In this document: positions 1 through 12,420 of the stretch, in pieces
Position numbering within the stretch: position 1 is the first letter of the stretch
How the letters are laid out: every line of letters starts with the position of its first letter
Assembly (NCBI GenBank): GCA_037179335.1
Contig: JAKZHN010000005.1
Location: 868,001-932,000, forward strand
Origin: Cyclaneusma minus
Taxonomy: Eukaryota > Ascomycota > Leotiomycetes > Marthamycetales > Marthamycetaceae
Direction: 5' to 3'
DNA: 64,000 nt
Notes under the pieces: generated by a model
Database searches by the model: none
Seen by the model: the letters and a program-made list of their open reading frames with translations, nothing else
What the model was told of the DNA's origin: nothing
Program-made: the position numbers and the translations under genes

Positions 1-1
1 G

Positions 2-1642
2 AAAACCTCTGCTGAAGCTCTCGAGCAATTACAAGCCAAGCATGACGAGATTCTCAACTCGCACAACACAGCAACTAAGTCGTCGGAGGAAGCTCTTGCG
101 CAGCTGAAGAAGGAACACGCTGAGGCTATTGAGCAGTTGAAGAATGAGCATGCTGAGACCATGGGACAACTGAGTGAGAGTCATGGCTCAGTCCAACAGG
201 CACTCGACGCCAAGGAGAGTGCGCACCAAGAGGCTCTCGAGGCTCTCAAGGCCACCCATGCCAAGCAACTCGACGAAGCGTACGACAGAGCTATCACAGC
301 CGGCAATGACGCTCGTGCTCATGAATTCTCCCAGCTTCAATTCTCTCACGCTGAGGCAATCGAGGCTCTCAAGAAAGAGCACGCCGCGCAGCACGAAGCT
401 CTGCAAGCAGCATTTGCAGCCGAAGTCGAAGCCCGCCAGGCCACGGAAGCCAGAATCGAATCCGAGCTTGCGGCATCGAAGGCGGCGTTGGCCAAGGCCA
501 GCGAAGAGGTCGACTCGCTGAAATTCGATCTTGAGGCGTCTAAGGAGGCATTAGCTAAGGCAAATGAAGAGCTTGATCACGTGCGGGTCGAGCTTGCAAA
601 TGAGAAATTCACACGTGCCAACGCTCAAGCTGATCTCGAGACTGCTCTCGGCAGGAAGCCAGACACATCGGAAGCCGATGGTCTGCGTGAGGAGTTGCAG
701 AAGTTGAAGGACACTCACCAGGCTGCTCTCAGCACTGCTCAGATGGAATCCCAAAAGGCAACCGAGGAATATCTGACGGTCAAGTCTGTGCTGGAGAAGG
801 CAGAGGCAGACATCGAGACGCTGAAGGCCGACCACGCCCACAAGCTTGCCACCAGCGAGTCGGACTACAAGGACATGCATGACAGTCTGACTCAGCTTGT
901 CGAGGAAGCAAACAAGAACATGGACGAAGCCCAGAGGAAGATTGCAAAGTTGGAAGCACAGCTCGAAGATACACAATCGTCGCTCAAGATCAACCAGGCG
1001 GAGCTTGCTGAGGCTAGAGCAAAGGCTGCAGCTCCCAGCCCCAAGCCTAAGCAGGGACTGGCCGCAAGCAGATTCGCGGATGGATCGAATGGCGAGGAGA
1101 CGGACAACAAGGGCTCGGATGCGCCAGATGCAGGTGAGAATGAAGACAGCTCGTCGACGGCGCTGGCATCGGTCGGTCCAATCATTTCTTGATGTTTGCA
1201 CTCTAGCACCATGTTGCGCACCGTCTGAGGGCTTGTTGAAGGTTTCTTTTCTCGCAATTTGCCCCTTTGATTTGGCCCTTACTGAGCTTTCATCAAGGAT
1301 TATCGTTGTTCTATTCACTTTGTTGATGCTCTGAAAATGTATCCTGAGACAACCTTTTCTTGTTGGACTCTTCTAGATGCATTGACGGTGGACATCGAAG
1401 GGCTGTTTGGATTGTTTGCTAACTTTTCGTTTTCGCAAAAATAGATAGCCAAGGCAAGACAGACTCTAAAGCAGCTTGATGATCTGGATGCGAGCTTGAA
1501 GCAGGAGAACCTGAGGTATGTCTGACCCTTCTTATTAGTGGGCAAAGAAACGTATGCTAATTTCTGGAATTGCAGGATGATTCACGATATCACTTCTGTC
1601 AGCCCGCACTCGCAGCAGACAGAAGCAGATGCTTCGTCCTGA
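2..1642 (+). CDS. Coiled-coil protein, C-terminal part (5' end outside window)
   Basis: The frame is open from base 2, so the gene starts upstream. Suggested exons are 2-1133, 1449-1515 and 1576-1642. Almost all of it is a long charged coiled coil rich in Ala, Glu, Lys and Leu, with recurring segments of the type EALEALKxxHA. A Ser/Pro/Lys-rich stretch (about 1030-1130) ends the coil. Intron 1 (GTGAGA donor, GCTAAC branch, TAG acceptor at 1448) and intron 2 (GTATGT to GCAG) join in phase and give a tail with LKQLDDLDASLKQENLR. If intron 1 is retained, the protein instead stops at 1192-1195. Long coiled coils of this kind usually serve as cytoskeletal, trafficking or scaffold proteins, but no specific family is recognisable. 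The coding nature is clear; the exact 3' splicing is inferred. Confidence 0.75.
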
Positions 1643-2293
1643 AGACACACCATCGATCTCTCGTCAAAGCATCGCCCTGGCAAACTGCCGCCCTTCACCT
1701 GCACTCACCAAACCTTTAATCTTGGACAAAGAAACTCTTTTCGCGCGCAGAGTGCCTGTCTTTAAAATTCCCAGATACCCCCTTTTTTCTCGTGCAGCTA
1801 GACGGCGAGCTTGGTTTTGTCTGGAGCTGGAGGTGCATGTGAGAAAGCTTGGGCTGTTGGGCATTCAGCAGAATAAGTACATAGGATCAGAGAATTGAGC
1901 GGGATATTGTGCAAACATGCTTTTGATTCGATGTGCTTGAATGTGAAAGGGGTGGTGGAGGGATTTGCACTGTTTATGATTACACAATAACCAATGTCGC
2001 TTGGTTTCTTTGCTGGTTGCTGTCTGCTACGTTAGTTGCTTACGAATCTGCTCACGATCACATACACCAAGAGTAAGAGACCAAATGCAGCAGGGTTCTC
2101 AAAGTTTGCATTGCATGGTGCACAACTTTGCCTAGGCGGGTATCTCAGGGTATCGTTTCCTCAGTGGCAAAAGCCCAAGGCAGCACGAAAAACGCCGGCG
2201 ACCCTATCCTTCCTCAAATGACACGCATGGGTGCAGACAACACCGAAGAAGCAGAAAGCAATGCAAGTACGTCGCAGAATTCAGAGGGACGAT
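1643..2293. other. Intergenic, no gene seen
   Basis: This holds the 3' flanks of two convergent genes. Short open frames here have no supporting composition, splice signals or recognisable protein features. Confidence 0.6.
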
Positions 2294-3427
2294 CTAGGCG
2301 GCTGCGGCGGTAGGCTTGGCGATGTCGGCAGCGGATTTGGTGGCGACGGGGTCGGCGGCGCTGGCAGTGAGATCTGGGGGTCTTGTTAGTATACTGATAC
2401 TGGCGTAGTGCAGAGATATCGAGTGAAAGGGATACATACTGGCAGCATCCTCGGCCTTGGCGTTGGAGCCAGTGGCGGTGGGCTCGGCTGCGGGGGCGGG
2501 CTGAGCGGGCAGGGTGGAGGCCGTGGGAGCAGTGGGTTCAGCGGCACCGGTGGTGGCGGGCTGGACGGCTGGAAGTGTGTCAGTATGAACATAGCTGTCG
2601 AAATGTAGAAAGCAAGAAGTAGGGAAATTTCTGTGGAATGATAAATGCGGACAAAGGTGGGGTGTAGATGTGGGACTTGCGGGATATCGCCGCAGCGACA
2701 GAGTTGCTCTGGTCCGGTAAATCGATTTGGGAATGTTGGATCCGGACAAAAATGGGGTGTTGATTCAAAATTCGCAGAATATCGCCCTAGCGACAAGGCT
2801 GCTCCGCAACGACAAGACCGGCTGGGTCCGGCTGATAGATTTGGGTTCGGTCGAGCGGGGAGGAGATGGGAAGATGGACAAGATGCGTGAATGATGAGAT
2901 CCGGACATTCTGGAGAATGGACCTCCGGAAACAGAGGAAGAGGTAAACAAGAGATCTACTTACGTCCGGTGGCAGCCGTTGGCTCAGCAGCCTGCTGGGT
3001 GGCAGTGGGAGCTGACGAGGTGGCCGTGGGCTCGGCGGCGGCAGCATGGCCATTCTCCTTCTTAGCCTTCTTCTTGGACGACATCATCGCCTTGATCTTT
3101 GCCTTCAGGTTTGAGAGGGCGTTGGGCGCTGTGGAGGTAGACATGATGCGTTAGCAAGCGGGTCGCTGGCAACAAAGCGAAGATGGATGACAGGAAAAGA
3201 AATACCCATCGTGAGGGGTTTGTAGCTTAAGTAGCCGCGTCTTGAGAGTATGTTTGGTCTAGTGGGAGGGGTGGCGTGGAACTCGGAGTGGATGGTGGAG
3301 TGCAAAAGAGACGAAGGAGAGGAAGAGGAGACAAGGTTTGGGTTGGTGTCTTTTTCGGGTGGCAGAGAGGGGAGAGCTTGAGGTAAAGGCAGACATAAGA
3401 AGTTGACTACTTACGGACACCGGGCAT
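2294..3427 (-). CDS. Small Ala/Pro/Thr-rich protein with basic N-terminus (128 aa)
   Basis: Four exons on the minus strand, 3427-3415, 3128-2964, 2568-2440 and 2373-2294, join in phase to give 128 residues. The first exon is only 13 nt (MPGV plus one base). It is followed by a GTAAGT donor and, 286 bp on, a TGCTAAC branch and CCACAG acceptor. The N-terminus then reads MPGVPPNALSNLKAKIK, which looks more natural than starting at the ATG at 3144, which lies inside that intron just before the acceptor. Residues about 5-30 form a short Lys-rich amphipathic segment. The rest is low-complexity Ala/Pro/Thr/Glu with the recurring motif AEPTA. There is no signal peptide or membrane segment. I recall similar short fungal proteins beginning PPNAL..LKAKIK but know no function. 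It is probably a disordered cytosolic or nuclear protein. Confidence 0.65.
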
Positions 3428-4386
3428 GGTTGCGGTTGGCAGAAGTTTATCTTCGGACGACTCTTTGAAAAACTTTGTGCAGTGCTCGACAGAGTTAATG
3501 CGTGGAAGAGTGACAGTGGTACAGTGGTCCTAGAAGAGTGAGACGCCTCGAGGATTGGCTTCTTGGGTGGACGGAAAGCGGAGGACTCGGGCTGGGGATT
3601 GTGCTTGGAGTTGGAGAGAGAGGAAGAGTCGGGAAGATTGAGTTCGATGTGATATGCGAGATCTGGGATCAGCCCTCCTGCAGCTTAAACGGGGTCCGCA
3701 GCATGGAGCGACTTCGGGCCCGTGCGGGACAAAAGGGTCTAATAAGTGGAGCATGCCTCGAGCCGGCTGTGCTCCCGAAGCCGGCCTCCCACGTGCCTTC
3801 AATTTCACGAGCGAGCTCTCATTCGAAGTTAGAGTGCCGCTCACCAGAAGCCTGAATGCTAACACGTGGTCACAACGAGAAAATGCCCGCTGAGTGCGGA
3901 GTTCTGGGTGCTGTGGAAGGTTTCATAATTGTTTACGATAGAAGTCGAGCCTGGTGCCGCTTGGCGACCGACGATGGCCGAGAGCCTGGCTGCAGTCCGT
4001 CTCAGTAATGCTTCATTTTCAATGACCCGGATTCCCCTTCCTCGACTATTCTTTCCGTTGTTCAGACACAGACCCCTTGTCCAACCATCCAGATAGCACG
4101 CGCTTCATTCAAGCCTGCACCCGACGCGCCTATGCGCCGTTGGCTTCCCGTGTAACTTTTGGCTCATTGATACTCGTCCTAGCCTTGGATAAGATGCCGT
4201 TTGTTGTGGAGATCTGCTATGATTGCAGGTACCACTGAGCCTGTACGGTTCCCTCATCGTGTACATCAGTCGCCCCTATTCAGTAATTGAGTAGTCGGCC
4301 AGACTCCTGGCTGTGGTGTCAAGTCATGGGGACCACGGCCAGCTGCCGATGGCTGTATGCGCGGAGTCCTAAGTATTTTGGAACTC
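3428..4386. other. Intergenic, no gene seen
   Basis: This is the upstream region of the small Ala-rich gene and the 3' flank of RRD1. Overlapping short frames on both strands around 3530-3890 look random, and I see no repeats or RNA genes. Confidence 0.6.
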
Positions 4387-6023
4387 CTAAGAACCGCGAT
4401 GCTGTGCCCAAGGTGCCTTCGTAGGTGGCATTCTTCCTGGAGCGGGGCCTTGCGGAGCTGAGGGTTCTGACGGAGGCTTGGCCCATGGCGCACGCGTGGA
4501 AGGCATCGCACCAACATTCCTAGTCGGTGTTGACGAAGTGTTCTTTGCCCACGGAGCCTGTGTAGGAGGCATAGCCCGCGTGGGTTCGACGGGTACCGAG
4601 GAAGTCGGTCGAGCCCAAGGTGCTGCTGTCGGTGCGTTCTCGTGTGCTTGATTTGCCCAAGGAGCTTTGGTGCCTTCTTCGCGTCGAGATATTGGGGCGC
4701 TTCCACCGTCTCTAGTAACCGAGACATTGTGGGTGGATGGTTGGCTGGATGGTTGGCTCGCGGTATGGGCAGAGCTAGGCGGAGCTATTGCGTGCGGATC
4801 TTGTTCCCAGCTGAAAAGAGAGCCAAAGGGGAAATGCTGGACGACGGGGAACTTCGAGAGAACCTCAGCAGCGTACATCTTCATCATTCCCTATAGCTTC
4901 ATTAGCCTGGTGGGATTGTAAAGGGATGTACGATGTCGGATTGTTAATATACTTTGTTGATCTTTGCCCATCCAGCTCTCACACCTGATATGTCGAATAG
5001 GATAGGACTGTGTTCCCAGAATGGACCTGTTTTGACATCGTTGATGAAGCCAATAGCGGAGAAGTACATATTGTGCTTCCGTTCCCGAGTGACAACATTC
5101 TTCTTGACGACATCTGGCGGATCAGGGCTATTTGGTAATGAGCCCTCCTCCGGCATAGTCTCGCCGTCGACGATCGGGGGCGCATATTGGGCAGAACCAA
5201 AGATATATGGGAGAAACGAATGATCGTCGAGTCCCCAGACTCCATGAGAGCCGGCCGGCTCGAGCGTGTATGTGAGGATAAGTCGGCGTACTACACGTAA
5301 GTATCTGGAACTGATGTGAGCATTTGCAACGGAAGCCTCGACTAGGAAGAGAACGTACGGTTCGATAAGGCCGAGCACGATGCTCCGTTCTACAGCGCCG
5401 TTAGTCTCTTTGCCATCACCAAAGCCTCCGAGTTTCCATATTCCTCCAAGAAAAGCCAGGAAGCTGAGCTCATGACCAGTGCCATAGTCTAGTCGCTGGG
5501 CACTGCCAAATGCGCCGAGGAGATAGGCGCTCAGCTCATCCAGAGCCGTAGCCTCCCCAGCAGACGACTTGCTCAGGGCTAGAATATTCTGCGGCAGATG
5601 CTGCTCAAGAAGCTGCGGGAGTTGGGACTCGAGCACTTCGTACCACCTCCGGAAGCTGATATTGCCAAAGCGCCTGGGTCCGGCGTCTGGAGGGACATCG
5701 TCGATGATGCCGGCAATTATGTCCAACAGTCCCTGGAGCTGTTTGACAGGCCCGGTGATCTGGATATCTGCTGTATCCAAGGGCCAGTCTTTGACTTGAT
5801 CCTTACCGTCGACCTTGCGTCGCCTGGGGCACATGGCAATGTTCAGCTGCAGGACGAAAAGGCCTATGTCTCGATAGGCTTGTGACGTCAAAAAGGCATT
5901 GACATGGTGGCCCTCATTGATTTTCTTGACGGGAATGATGAAGGAGGTCGGTTGAGAAGGGTCCCGGACGTGCAGCTTCTGTTGGCGGACCTCATGGTGC
6001 TCGTTACCTGGGTTCGCAGCCAT
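4387..6023 (-). CDS. RRD1: Serine/threonine-protein phosphatase 2A activator 1 (PTPA family)
   Basis: Two exons, 6023-4953 and 4890-4387, encode 524 aa. PTPA proteins are peptidyl-prolyl isomerase-like activators that help PP2A-type catalytic subunits mature; yeast Rrd1 acts in the Sit4/TOR branch. The PTPA fold covers residues about 20-375, with family-typical segments such as FLTSQAYRDIGLFVLQLN, FGNISFRRWYEVLE, YGTGHELSFLAFLGGIWKLG and, across the splice, GWAKINK followed by GMMKMYAAEVLSKFPVVQHF and FGSLFSW. The 62-bp intron has a GTATAT donor and a TATAG acceptor, phase 0. A disordered tail follows the fold and carries five APWA motifs. The gene is divergent from the Myb-like gene with about 450 bp between starts. 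The Rrd1 rather than Rrd2 assignment rests on the long C-terminal extension. Confidence 0.93.
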
Positions 6024-6477
6024 GGTTGCAGAGGCGTGGTGTTCGTGCGAGTGTGCAGCAGCCGGGTCAATTCTTATGGTAGGAATTTGCGCGGTATCGG
6101 CAGCCAGTGTTGCAGCGGGAGCTTAATCTTAGCGTGGTATCCGTGCAGAGGCGGTTTATCGTCAGCCTTGCATTTTCTCTATCTGGATGACAGTTTGGGT
6201 TGAAGCAAACAGTCCTCCTTGGATGTCGGATGTTGCTAGGGAGGTTCTCTCTTGCAGCTACAGCTATGTCCTGACTTGCGCAAAGAGGCCTAATGTGTCG
6301 CCAAGAAAGTGGTTATACGAACTTTAAAGCTTTTCATGAGCTCGCCGTGAGCCGCTGCCCAATCAGTTGATAGCTCGAGCTTTCTCACAGACAAACCCAA
6401 CCTCCTCCTCTTGGCCACAAGCGAGCTTCCGGAAAGACCGCTCTCTGCCCAATTGGTTTGGACACCTTTCATCCGCC
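6024..6477. promoter_or_regulatory. Divergent promoter region between RRD1 and the Myb-like gene
   Basis: This 454-bp spacer separates two start codons facing away from each other, so both promoters must lie here. No clear TATA box or named factor site was identified. The boundaries are simply the two start codons. Confidence 0.5.
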
Positions 6478-9400
6478 ATGGCCCCGCACGCTGAGTCGTC
6501 GCCTCGTAATTCGACACAAGAGTCCACCGATGCCGACAATTTTGAGGATGCGAGAGAAGCCCTGATTTCCAGCACGCCAGCCTCTCAGCCGCCTTCGAGC
6601 AGCAGAAAGCAGGCCAGCCAGACTGGAAGTGCTGGTCCCAAGCGTGTGTCTGCCATGATCTCGAAAATGCAATTCGCCTCATGCTGATCACTCTGCTCTA
6701 GCCAACACCAACGAGACTCGCCTACGCGCTCCCGTTGCGCAAATGCTTCCATCCGATGATACGGCCGCTGAGGACGCTGAACATTCGGCCGACATTATAA
6801 ATTCTGTTTCTCTCACACGAAAAAGGTCAATTCTTGATGCCATACGACTCCCTCAACTATCATGGTATGGGAAAAGCGATACGGGCGAAAAACGAAACGC
6901 CGCGCGCATATCTTTGGCGGGGACTCCGGAAGCAGGGCCTGCTAGTCCTTCTGAAGTCCCCAGTTCTCTTGCCATCTCTCAAGCTGGTCCCATACTTCCA
7001 GCATCTTCACCAACCGTCGACTCCAACGGGCTGCCAGCAAAATCTGCTGGGTATAAGCCTCCCCATCCTCCGTCCTCACAACAGCAAGCACCTACCCGGA
7101 AGGGCCTAAAACGGCCGACAGCCACTTATCCAGCTCGCCCAAATATCTCAAAAAGCAAAGACCCATACGACATTGAGGTCGAGTCGACCCCCGAGAAGCC
7201 CTCCGAAAATCAGGCTCGGACACGATCACAGGAGCAACCCCAGGAACAACTTCGAAAGTCATCTCAGACAGGGCCCGAAACGGAAACCGATCCAACACCT
7301 CCAGAACCTGACCCTGCCCCTGCTCGTCGTGGAAGGAGCCGACCGCCGAAAAACCCGGTCCAGGAGGTTACGTCCGCCAAAGCAGATGTTCCAGAACCTG
7401 CCCCTACAAAGTCTAGGGCACCGAGACCAGCGCCTCCGTTTGCCCGTGAGCTCGGATCAGATTCCGAGGTTGTAGTTAGATCAACCCCCATACGACGCGT
7501 TAAACGCACCAAAGCCAGCACTGTACCCGAACCTACTCGTTCTTCGGTCCCTGTGGAACAAGAGAAGCGTGTGACTCGAAGTAACTTAAACGCGGTAACT
7601 TTGGAGCCTCAAAACTTCTCCAAGAAACCGGAACATGCACCTGTAAGCACCCGTCGACACGTGCGAGAACCATCTCCCAAACTGGGAGAAGACTCGCCTC
7701 GAATGAGACGAAGTATAAGAACACTCAAGGATATGCTTTCTGGACGTTCAGCTTCTACAAGTGACCCGGAAACTCCCGCGCAAGCACTCCATCCACTTGC
7801 CAGCAAATCGAATGCCCCATCATTCTTGAGACGAAAGGCAATGAATGGAGCCGCTAATAATCGAGCGGCGACTCGTGCAAAGTCGCCTTCTATATTCGTA
7901 GGGGATTCCGAAGAGGACGAGGAGCCGCTTGTGGAAGATTCAAGAGAAGAAGAAGCCGAGGAGGAGCAAGAGGAAGAAGAAGCCGAGGAAGATGACGAGT
8001 TGGAAGCTGCTGTAGAACGTCAACTGGAAAATGACGTTCGTGGCAACAGTCGCGAAGATGCACAAGCAAATGATGATGCAGATGCAGAGGGCGAAGAGAA
8101 TGGTGGTCGCGGAACAGAGCCCGAGAAAGATCCGGTATTACAAGAGTTGCAGGAAGAAGCAGAAGATGAATATCAGGACCAGGGTGATGCTCAAGAAGAA
8201 GAGAACGACGCAGATTCCAGCGGAGACCAAGAAGAGCTGGTCAAGTACCGCCCATCCCCTTTGGACAACCATTCCACTCAAGCAGACTTCGTCCAATCCC
8301 AGGAAATGCGTAAGATATTGGAGTCTAAGAAAAACCTAGGCTGCGACAACGCCGGCGACTTCGTGGGTCCCGGTGGTCCAACAACGGCGATTGGGTGCGC
8401 ATTACACAAACGCATCAAAAAGCTCCGAGGCGCTTACAGGCAGATAGCGGCCGCTGCCAATGGGGACATGCCTGTCCCGGGATCAGAAGATCATCGTTTG
8501 GTTCTGACACGACTCAATTCGATAAAGCTCGATAGTGAGAAGCTTATTGAGGAAAAGATCAAGCCTGATCTAACGATCTCGAATCTCAAGAGCAAGAGGA
8601 ACACTTTACTTGATGTGTACCTTTACGTGATTCCCGGCCTGGTCACTTCCCTAAAGCTGGCGATCGAAGCATACCGCGACGAGGGCTCTCTCAGATGGTT
8701 CGCGCTGAAAGAACTGAAAGATCTAATGACGCTCATTTACCAGCTCTCGTCGGCCGCAGTTGGGGAAAGCGCCAGGGCCCAGCCCTCCTCAGGGCTCTTC
8801 AAGACTAAAGGGCCCACTAAAAGTATTAGAAGCGCCATTGGCAAGATGCGCAATCGCTATGCCATAGAGATCAACCGCATTGAACGAGAGTCCGAGGATG
8901 CCAAGGCACGAAAAGAAGATGCACTCGCGAGAAAACGCAGACGGGAAGCGGAAGAAGAAGAACGGATCAGAGAAGAAGCCGAATTGCGCAGGCTCCGAGA
9001 AGATAGGAACCGGGCGGATGAGGAGATGATTCGCAAAATTCTTGGACCCAGTTCCAAACGAGCACGCTCGTCTCAATATGTGGCACCCAGTGGAAGCCAT
9101 CCTTCGGCAATGAGGAGCCGCCAGCCTTCTAGTTCCCAGCAATCTGTCGGAAGCGTTCCTTTTGCAAGCCAGCAGAGCCGTGCCGCTGCAGTACGCGAGG
9201 TAAAGAGTCGTCTAGAGGAACTTGGCCTGGCTAATCATGCGAGACAAATCGAAGCCGAGGCTCTGCGGATCCAGCAAGAGGAAGAAAACGGTGTGGACAA
9301 CTTCCCTGAAGATGACGATCCTTTTGCCGAACCCATCGAGAGGGTTGGGGTATTTGGGTCTAGGTCTCCTAACAAACGTAAGCGAGTCGATGAGCGATGG

Positions 9401-9740
9401 TCTGATGAAGAGATGAAAATCTTGATTGAGGGTTTGCAGGAACACCGAGGTACGTCTCTTTTTTCCAACAACCCTAACTCTACCCATAACCCTGCTGTGC
9501 GCGATCGCCAAGCACGCTGTTATCAGATTTTCCCGAACATAATTCATAAAAGAAAAGAAAAAGAAAAAGCTGATGTGCCATCTAATAGGCCCAGACCGCT
9601 ATATGAAGATTGCGGCCAAGCTGGATAGATCGCTGGATGAGATCTTCCCGAAAGCCACGGAGCTGCGTGATATGGTGCAGCAGGACGATGAGAAGACGCG
9701 ACCTGGGAAGCGGCTGCCGGAATGGCTTCTCAATCTCTGA
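6478..9740 (+). CDS. Large disordered protein with C-terminal Myb/SANT-like domain
   Basis: Exons 6478-6643, 6702-9449 and 9589-9740 give 1021 aa in continuous phase. The first two thirds are disordered, rich in Pro, Ser, Arg and Glu, with an AT-hook-like RRGRSRPPK and a long acidic block (about codons 425-530). A conserved-looking helical region follows (about 580-700: KRIKKLRGAYRQIAAAANG, DVYLYVIPGLVTSLKLAIEA), then a charged coiled coil (about 740-800). The last 70 residues begin RWSDEEMKILIEGLQEHRG and run across the third exon (PDRYMKIAAKLDRSL) to the stop, like a Myb/SANT module that is split by the final intron. The composition points to a nuclear chromatin or transcription protein. 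I cannot name an ortholog. The upstream ATG at 6478 is preferred because its exon splices in phase. Confidence 0.85.
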
Positions 9741-10003
9741 TGCAAAGATTTTGCGGTTTACGAGCGGGTGTATGGAGTTTGTCTTTCGATTCAAGCTTTT
9801 TCGGGGTCGAGGGCACCCAACATTTTGGAGCTTGACGTCCTGCGTAAAGTTGGAGCTTCATCTGGGACAAGATATCGTCATGATCATGGACAAGCAACCT
9901 GTGGACTGTTTTGCAAGTTGGGTGGGGCGAAGATACCCCTGTTTCTCTAGCTTTGTCTAGCACTGTTAGTTATACACTTAGACAGGTCTCATAGTTGATC
10001 CAT

Positions 10004-11512
10004 TCATCTATTCGACATTAAAGCGAAGATAGCACCAAGGACGGCTATGCCGCTAGTCGCAAACAGTGCCAACAACGCCCCCGTTGGAAACGGCTTCCTG
10101 GGCCGCGATGCCATAGCATCAATAATTCCATCGAGCCGTTCGGCCATCTTCACGTCGGAGAACTCGCTGATTACTCGGCGTCTACCAGTTGCTCCCATCT
10201 TCTCAATATCAGCCTTTGACAGCTTGTGCAGCAGCTTATCCATGACTTCCGTCCACTGCTCGACTTCATCTGGCGACCGCAGCCATCCAGTGACTCCATC
10301 TACCACAGTCTCTAATGGTCCTCCGGTATTGGCTGCTAGGACTGGCACGCCTGCTAGCATTGCTTCCAAGGGTACGATGCCAAAATGCTCGTTGGATGGT
10401 GTGTAGACCAGCAATCGAGCGGACTTGAGAAGCATCGTTTTCAGCGTGTTCGGTACAGAAAGCAGGAACAGAACGTCCACATCATCCGCCACATTTAGTG
10501 CGGACACAATGGTTTTCGTCGTTGCCGTTTTCAAGCCTAGTGACTCTGCCAATGCCACAAGCTCTTTATGACAAGCCACATTTTCCTGTACGCGGTAATC
10601 GTAACCACCTGTTAATTTGTCAGCCAAGCCATCGTTCACAGAAACTCAGCACACTACTGACCGGCAAGCACAAGCCTGACTCCATCTCTTCCCTGCTTTC
10701 CCAGACCGGCGAATGCTTTAATCGCCAGCCCAACATTCTTCTTCTTCTCAAAGCGATTGATACTCAAAATGATATTTGTGTCCTGCCACATAGCCCCCTC
10801 ATCGCTCTTATCAATCTTCTTTTCCCGCACATCAACAGCCGGGTATACAATCTCCAAATCCTTCTCCTTCGCCAGCGCAGGCCACACCTCACCCACAACA
10901 CCTTTCGTAAAACCCGAGTTCACAGACACAGCATCGGCAAAACTCATGCTCCACTGCTCGAGCCAGTCGAAAGGCAGTCGGTATACGCGTTTCCACCACT
11001 TGGTGCGTCCCTGAGCAAGCAGGAGATCGGGAAAATGGCAGTAGAAAAGTATGCGAGTTTGCGGGCGTAGGAGACGGAGGAGTGGCAGACCGGCGGATAA
11101 TTGGTCGACGAAGAAGGCATCGGGGGCCAGTGTGGAGAGTTTGTTGGAGAAGAGGGAGATTTGGAGGATTAGGTGGACTTGCCGGAGGATGGCGCAGAGG
11201 ATGGAGAAGCGGGCGAGGATGGAGGACGGGATGATGGTGTTTCCTCGGACGCGAACATCGAGTGTGCCTGATTTTTCATGTCAAATACTGTCGGGTTTCA
11301 GTGGAAAGTGGGATAAAGGGGCAGCTATATGTACCATCTCGAGCCTCGTCGAAGCAGTGCTTGGGATCGCAGTAGCTGGTGAAGATGGTGACTTTGTGGC
11401 CACGGTTCTGTAGACCTACGGCAGCATCGACTACGAGTCGCTCGGCACCGCCAATTCCCAGGTCTGGGTGGAAGAAGACGATGTTCTTCTTGGAGCGGGT
11501 CTTTTCGGCCAT
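10004..11512 (-). CDS. ALG2: Alpha-1,3/1,6-mannosyltransferase ALG2
   Basis: Three exons, 11512-11335, 11267-10662 and 10608-10004, encode 462 aa. ALG2 adds the second and third mannose to the dolichol-linked oligosaccharide on the cytosolic face of the ER in N-glycan precursor synthesis. Family hallmarks are the N-terminal GT-B motif HPDLGIGGAERLVVDAA, the segment RILFYCHFPDLLLA, SINRFEKKKNVGLAIKAF, and the GT4 sugar-nucleotide motif EHFGIVPLEAM (about residues 335-345). The C-terminal 25 residues include a hydrophobic segment (ALLALFATSGIAVLGAIFAL), consistent with ER anchoring. The introns are 67 and 53 bp with good GT/AG signals and preserved phase. Length is slightly below yeast ALG2. 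Confidence 0.95.
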
Positions 11513-12420
11513 TTTTGGAGTGTTCGTGAGATGTTACTTGCTGTCGAGAGCCAGCTTGCGTCGTCAGCCTTGCGGTGCGGGCCTTAGGCATTAAGATTCC
11601 ATTTTCAAATCCGTGCATCCCGCTCTGAAACGTCCTCTTGACTCGTGGGCATTCGCAAAAAGGACCCCCCTCAACCACAAAAAAGAAGAATAGACATTGA
11701 TCCTCTCACACCCAACCGCTAGTTTTTTCTATGCTCAACGTCTGGTTTCCATACCAAGACTTCAGGTTGGTGCCTTGCATAACCTGCGCCGCACCAGCCC
11801 TGATGCCAAGCACTGCACCAGTCCTCGAGCTGAGGCTCTGAGCATTGAGGTTGTTACCGGGAAGAGGGGCCCCCGAGTAGAGGGACCCCCAAAAGAAAGA
11901 GAGGCAAGCGGGAAGTGCCTGCTGGCTGACGGCCAAGATGTTTTCATATCATGCCTCATCAAGCATTGAAAGACGTGGTATAATTGTGGTATTCTATTGT
12001 GTGGGCGTTAGTAGGGGGTAAGGGGATCTCTATCCGTGCGTGAACTGCTCAACGTCCATTCTTCAGCACCGAGTGGAGCCAATATTGTCTCGATCCCTGA
12101 GTATAACACGCTTTCTGTATCTCTCAGCTTCTTTTATTTAGGCCGCGAATGGCTTCCTCGAGCCCTTCTTCGGAGAAAATTTCTTTTTCATCTGTTGCTG
12201 ATCTCATCCCTTGCTGAAGCTTCACAGCGTCCGGTCTTTAATATGATCAATATCTAAATACCTCGCTTCCCGTCGTTCTCTCTTGAGCAACCAACCTCCC
12301 GTCATTCTTTCTTGGGGCAACTAGTACACTCATTGCACAAAATCATTCGTTTCTTGCTCCGTTCTTTTCAAACCACTGGCTTTACCCTACTTAAGTCGTT
12401 CTTTACTATTCCAAGCCAAG
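11513..12420. other. Intergenic, promoters of ALG2 and the secreted protein gene
   Basis: These are divergent upstream regions. The stretch 12250-12420 is rich in CT, as is common in fungal 5' leaders, just before the start codon at 12421. No gene or repeat is supported. Confidence 0.55.

Noticed and set aside
551..1318. 255-codon minus-strand frame opposite the coiled-coil gene
   Set aside because: Composition is antisense of Glu/Lys/Ala coil (Leu/Ser/Cys-rich) and no start context; a shadow.
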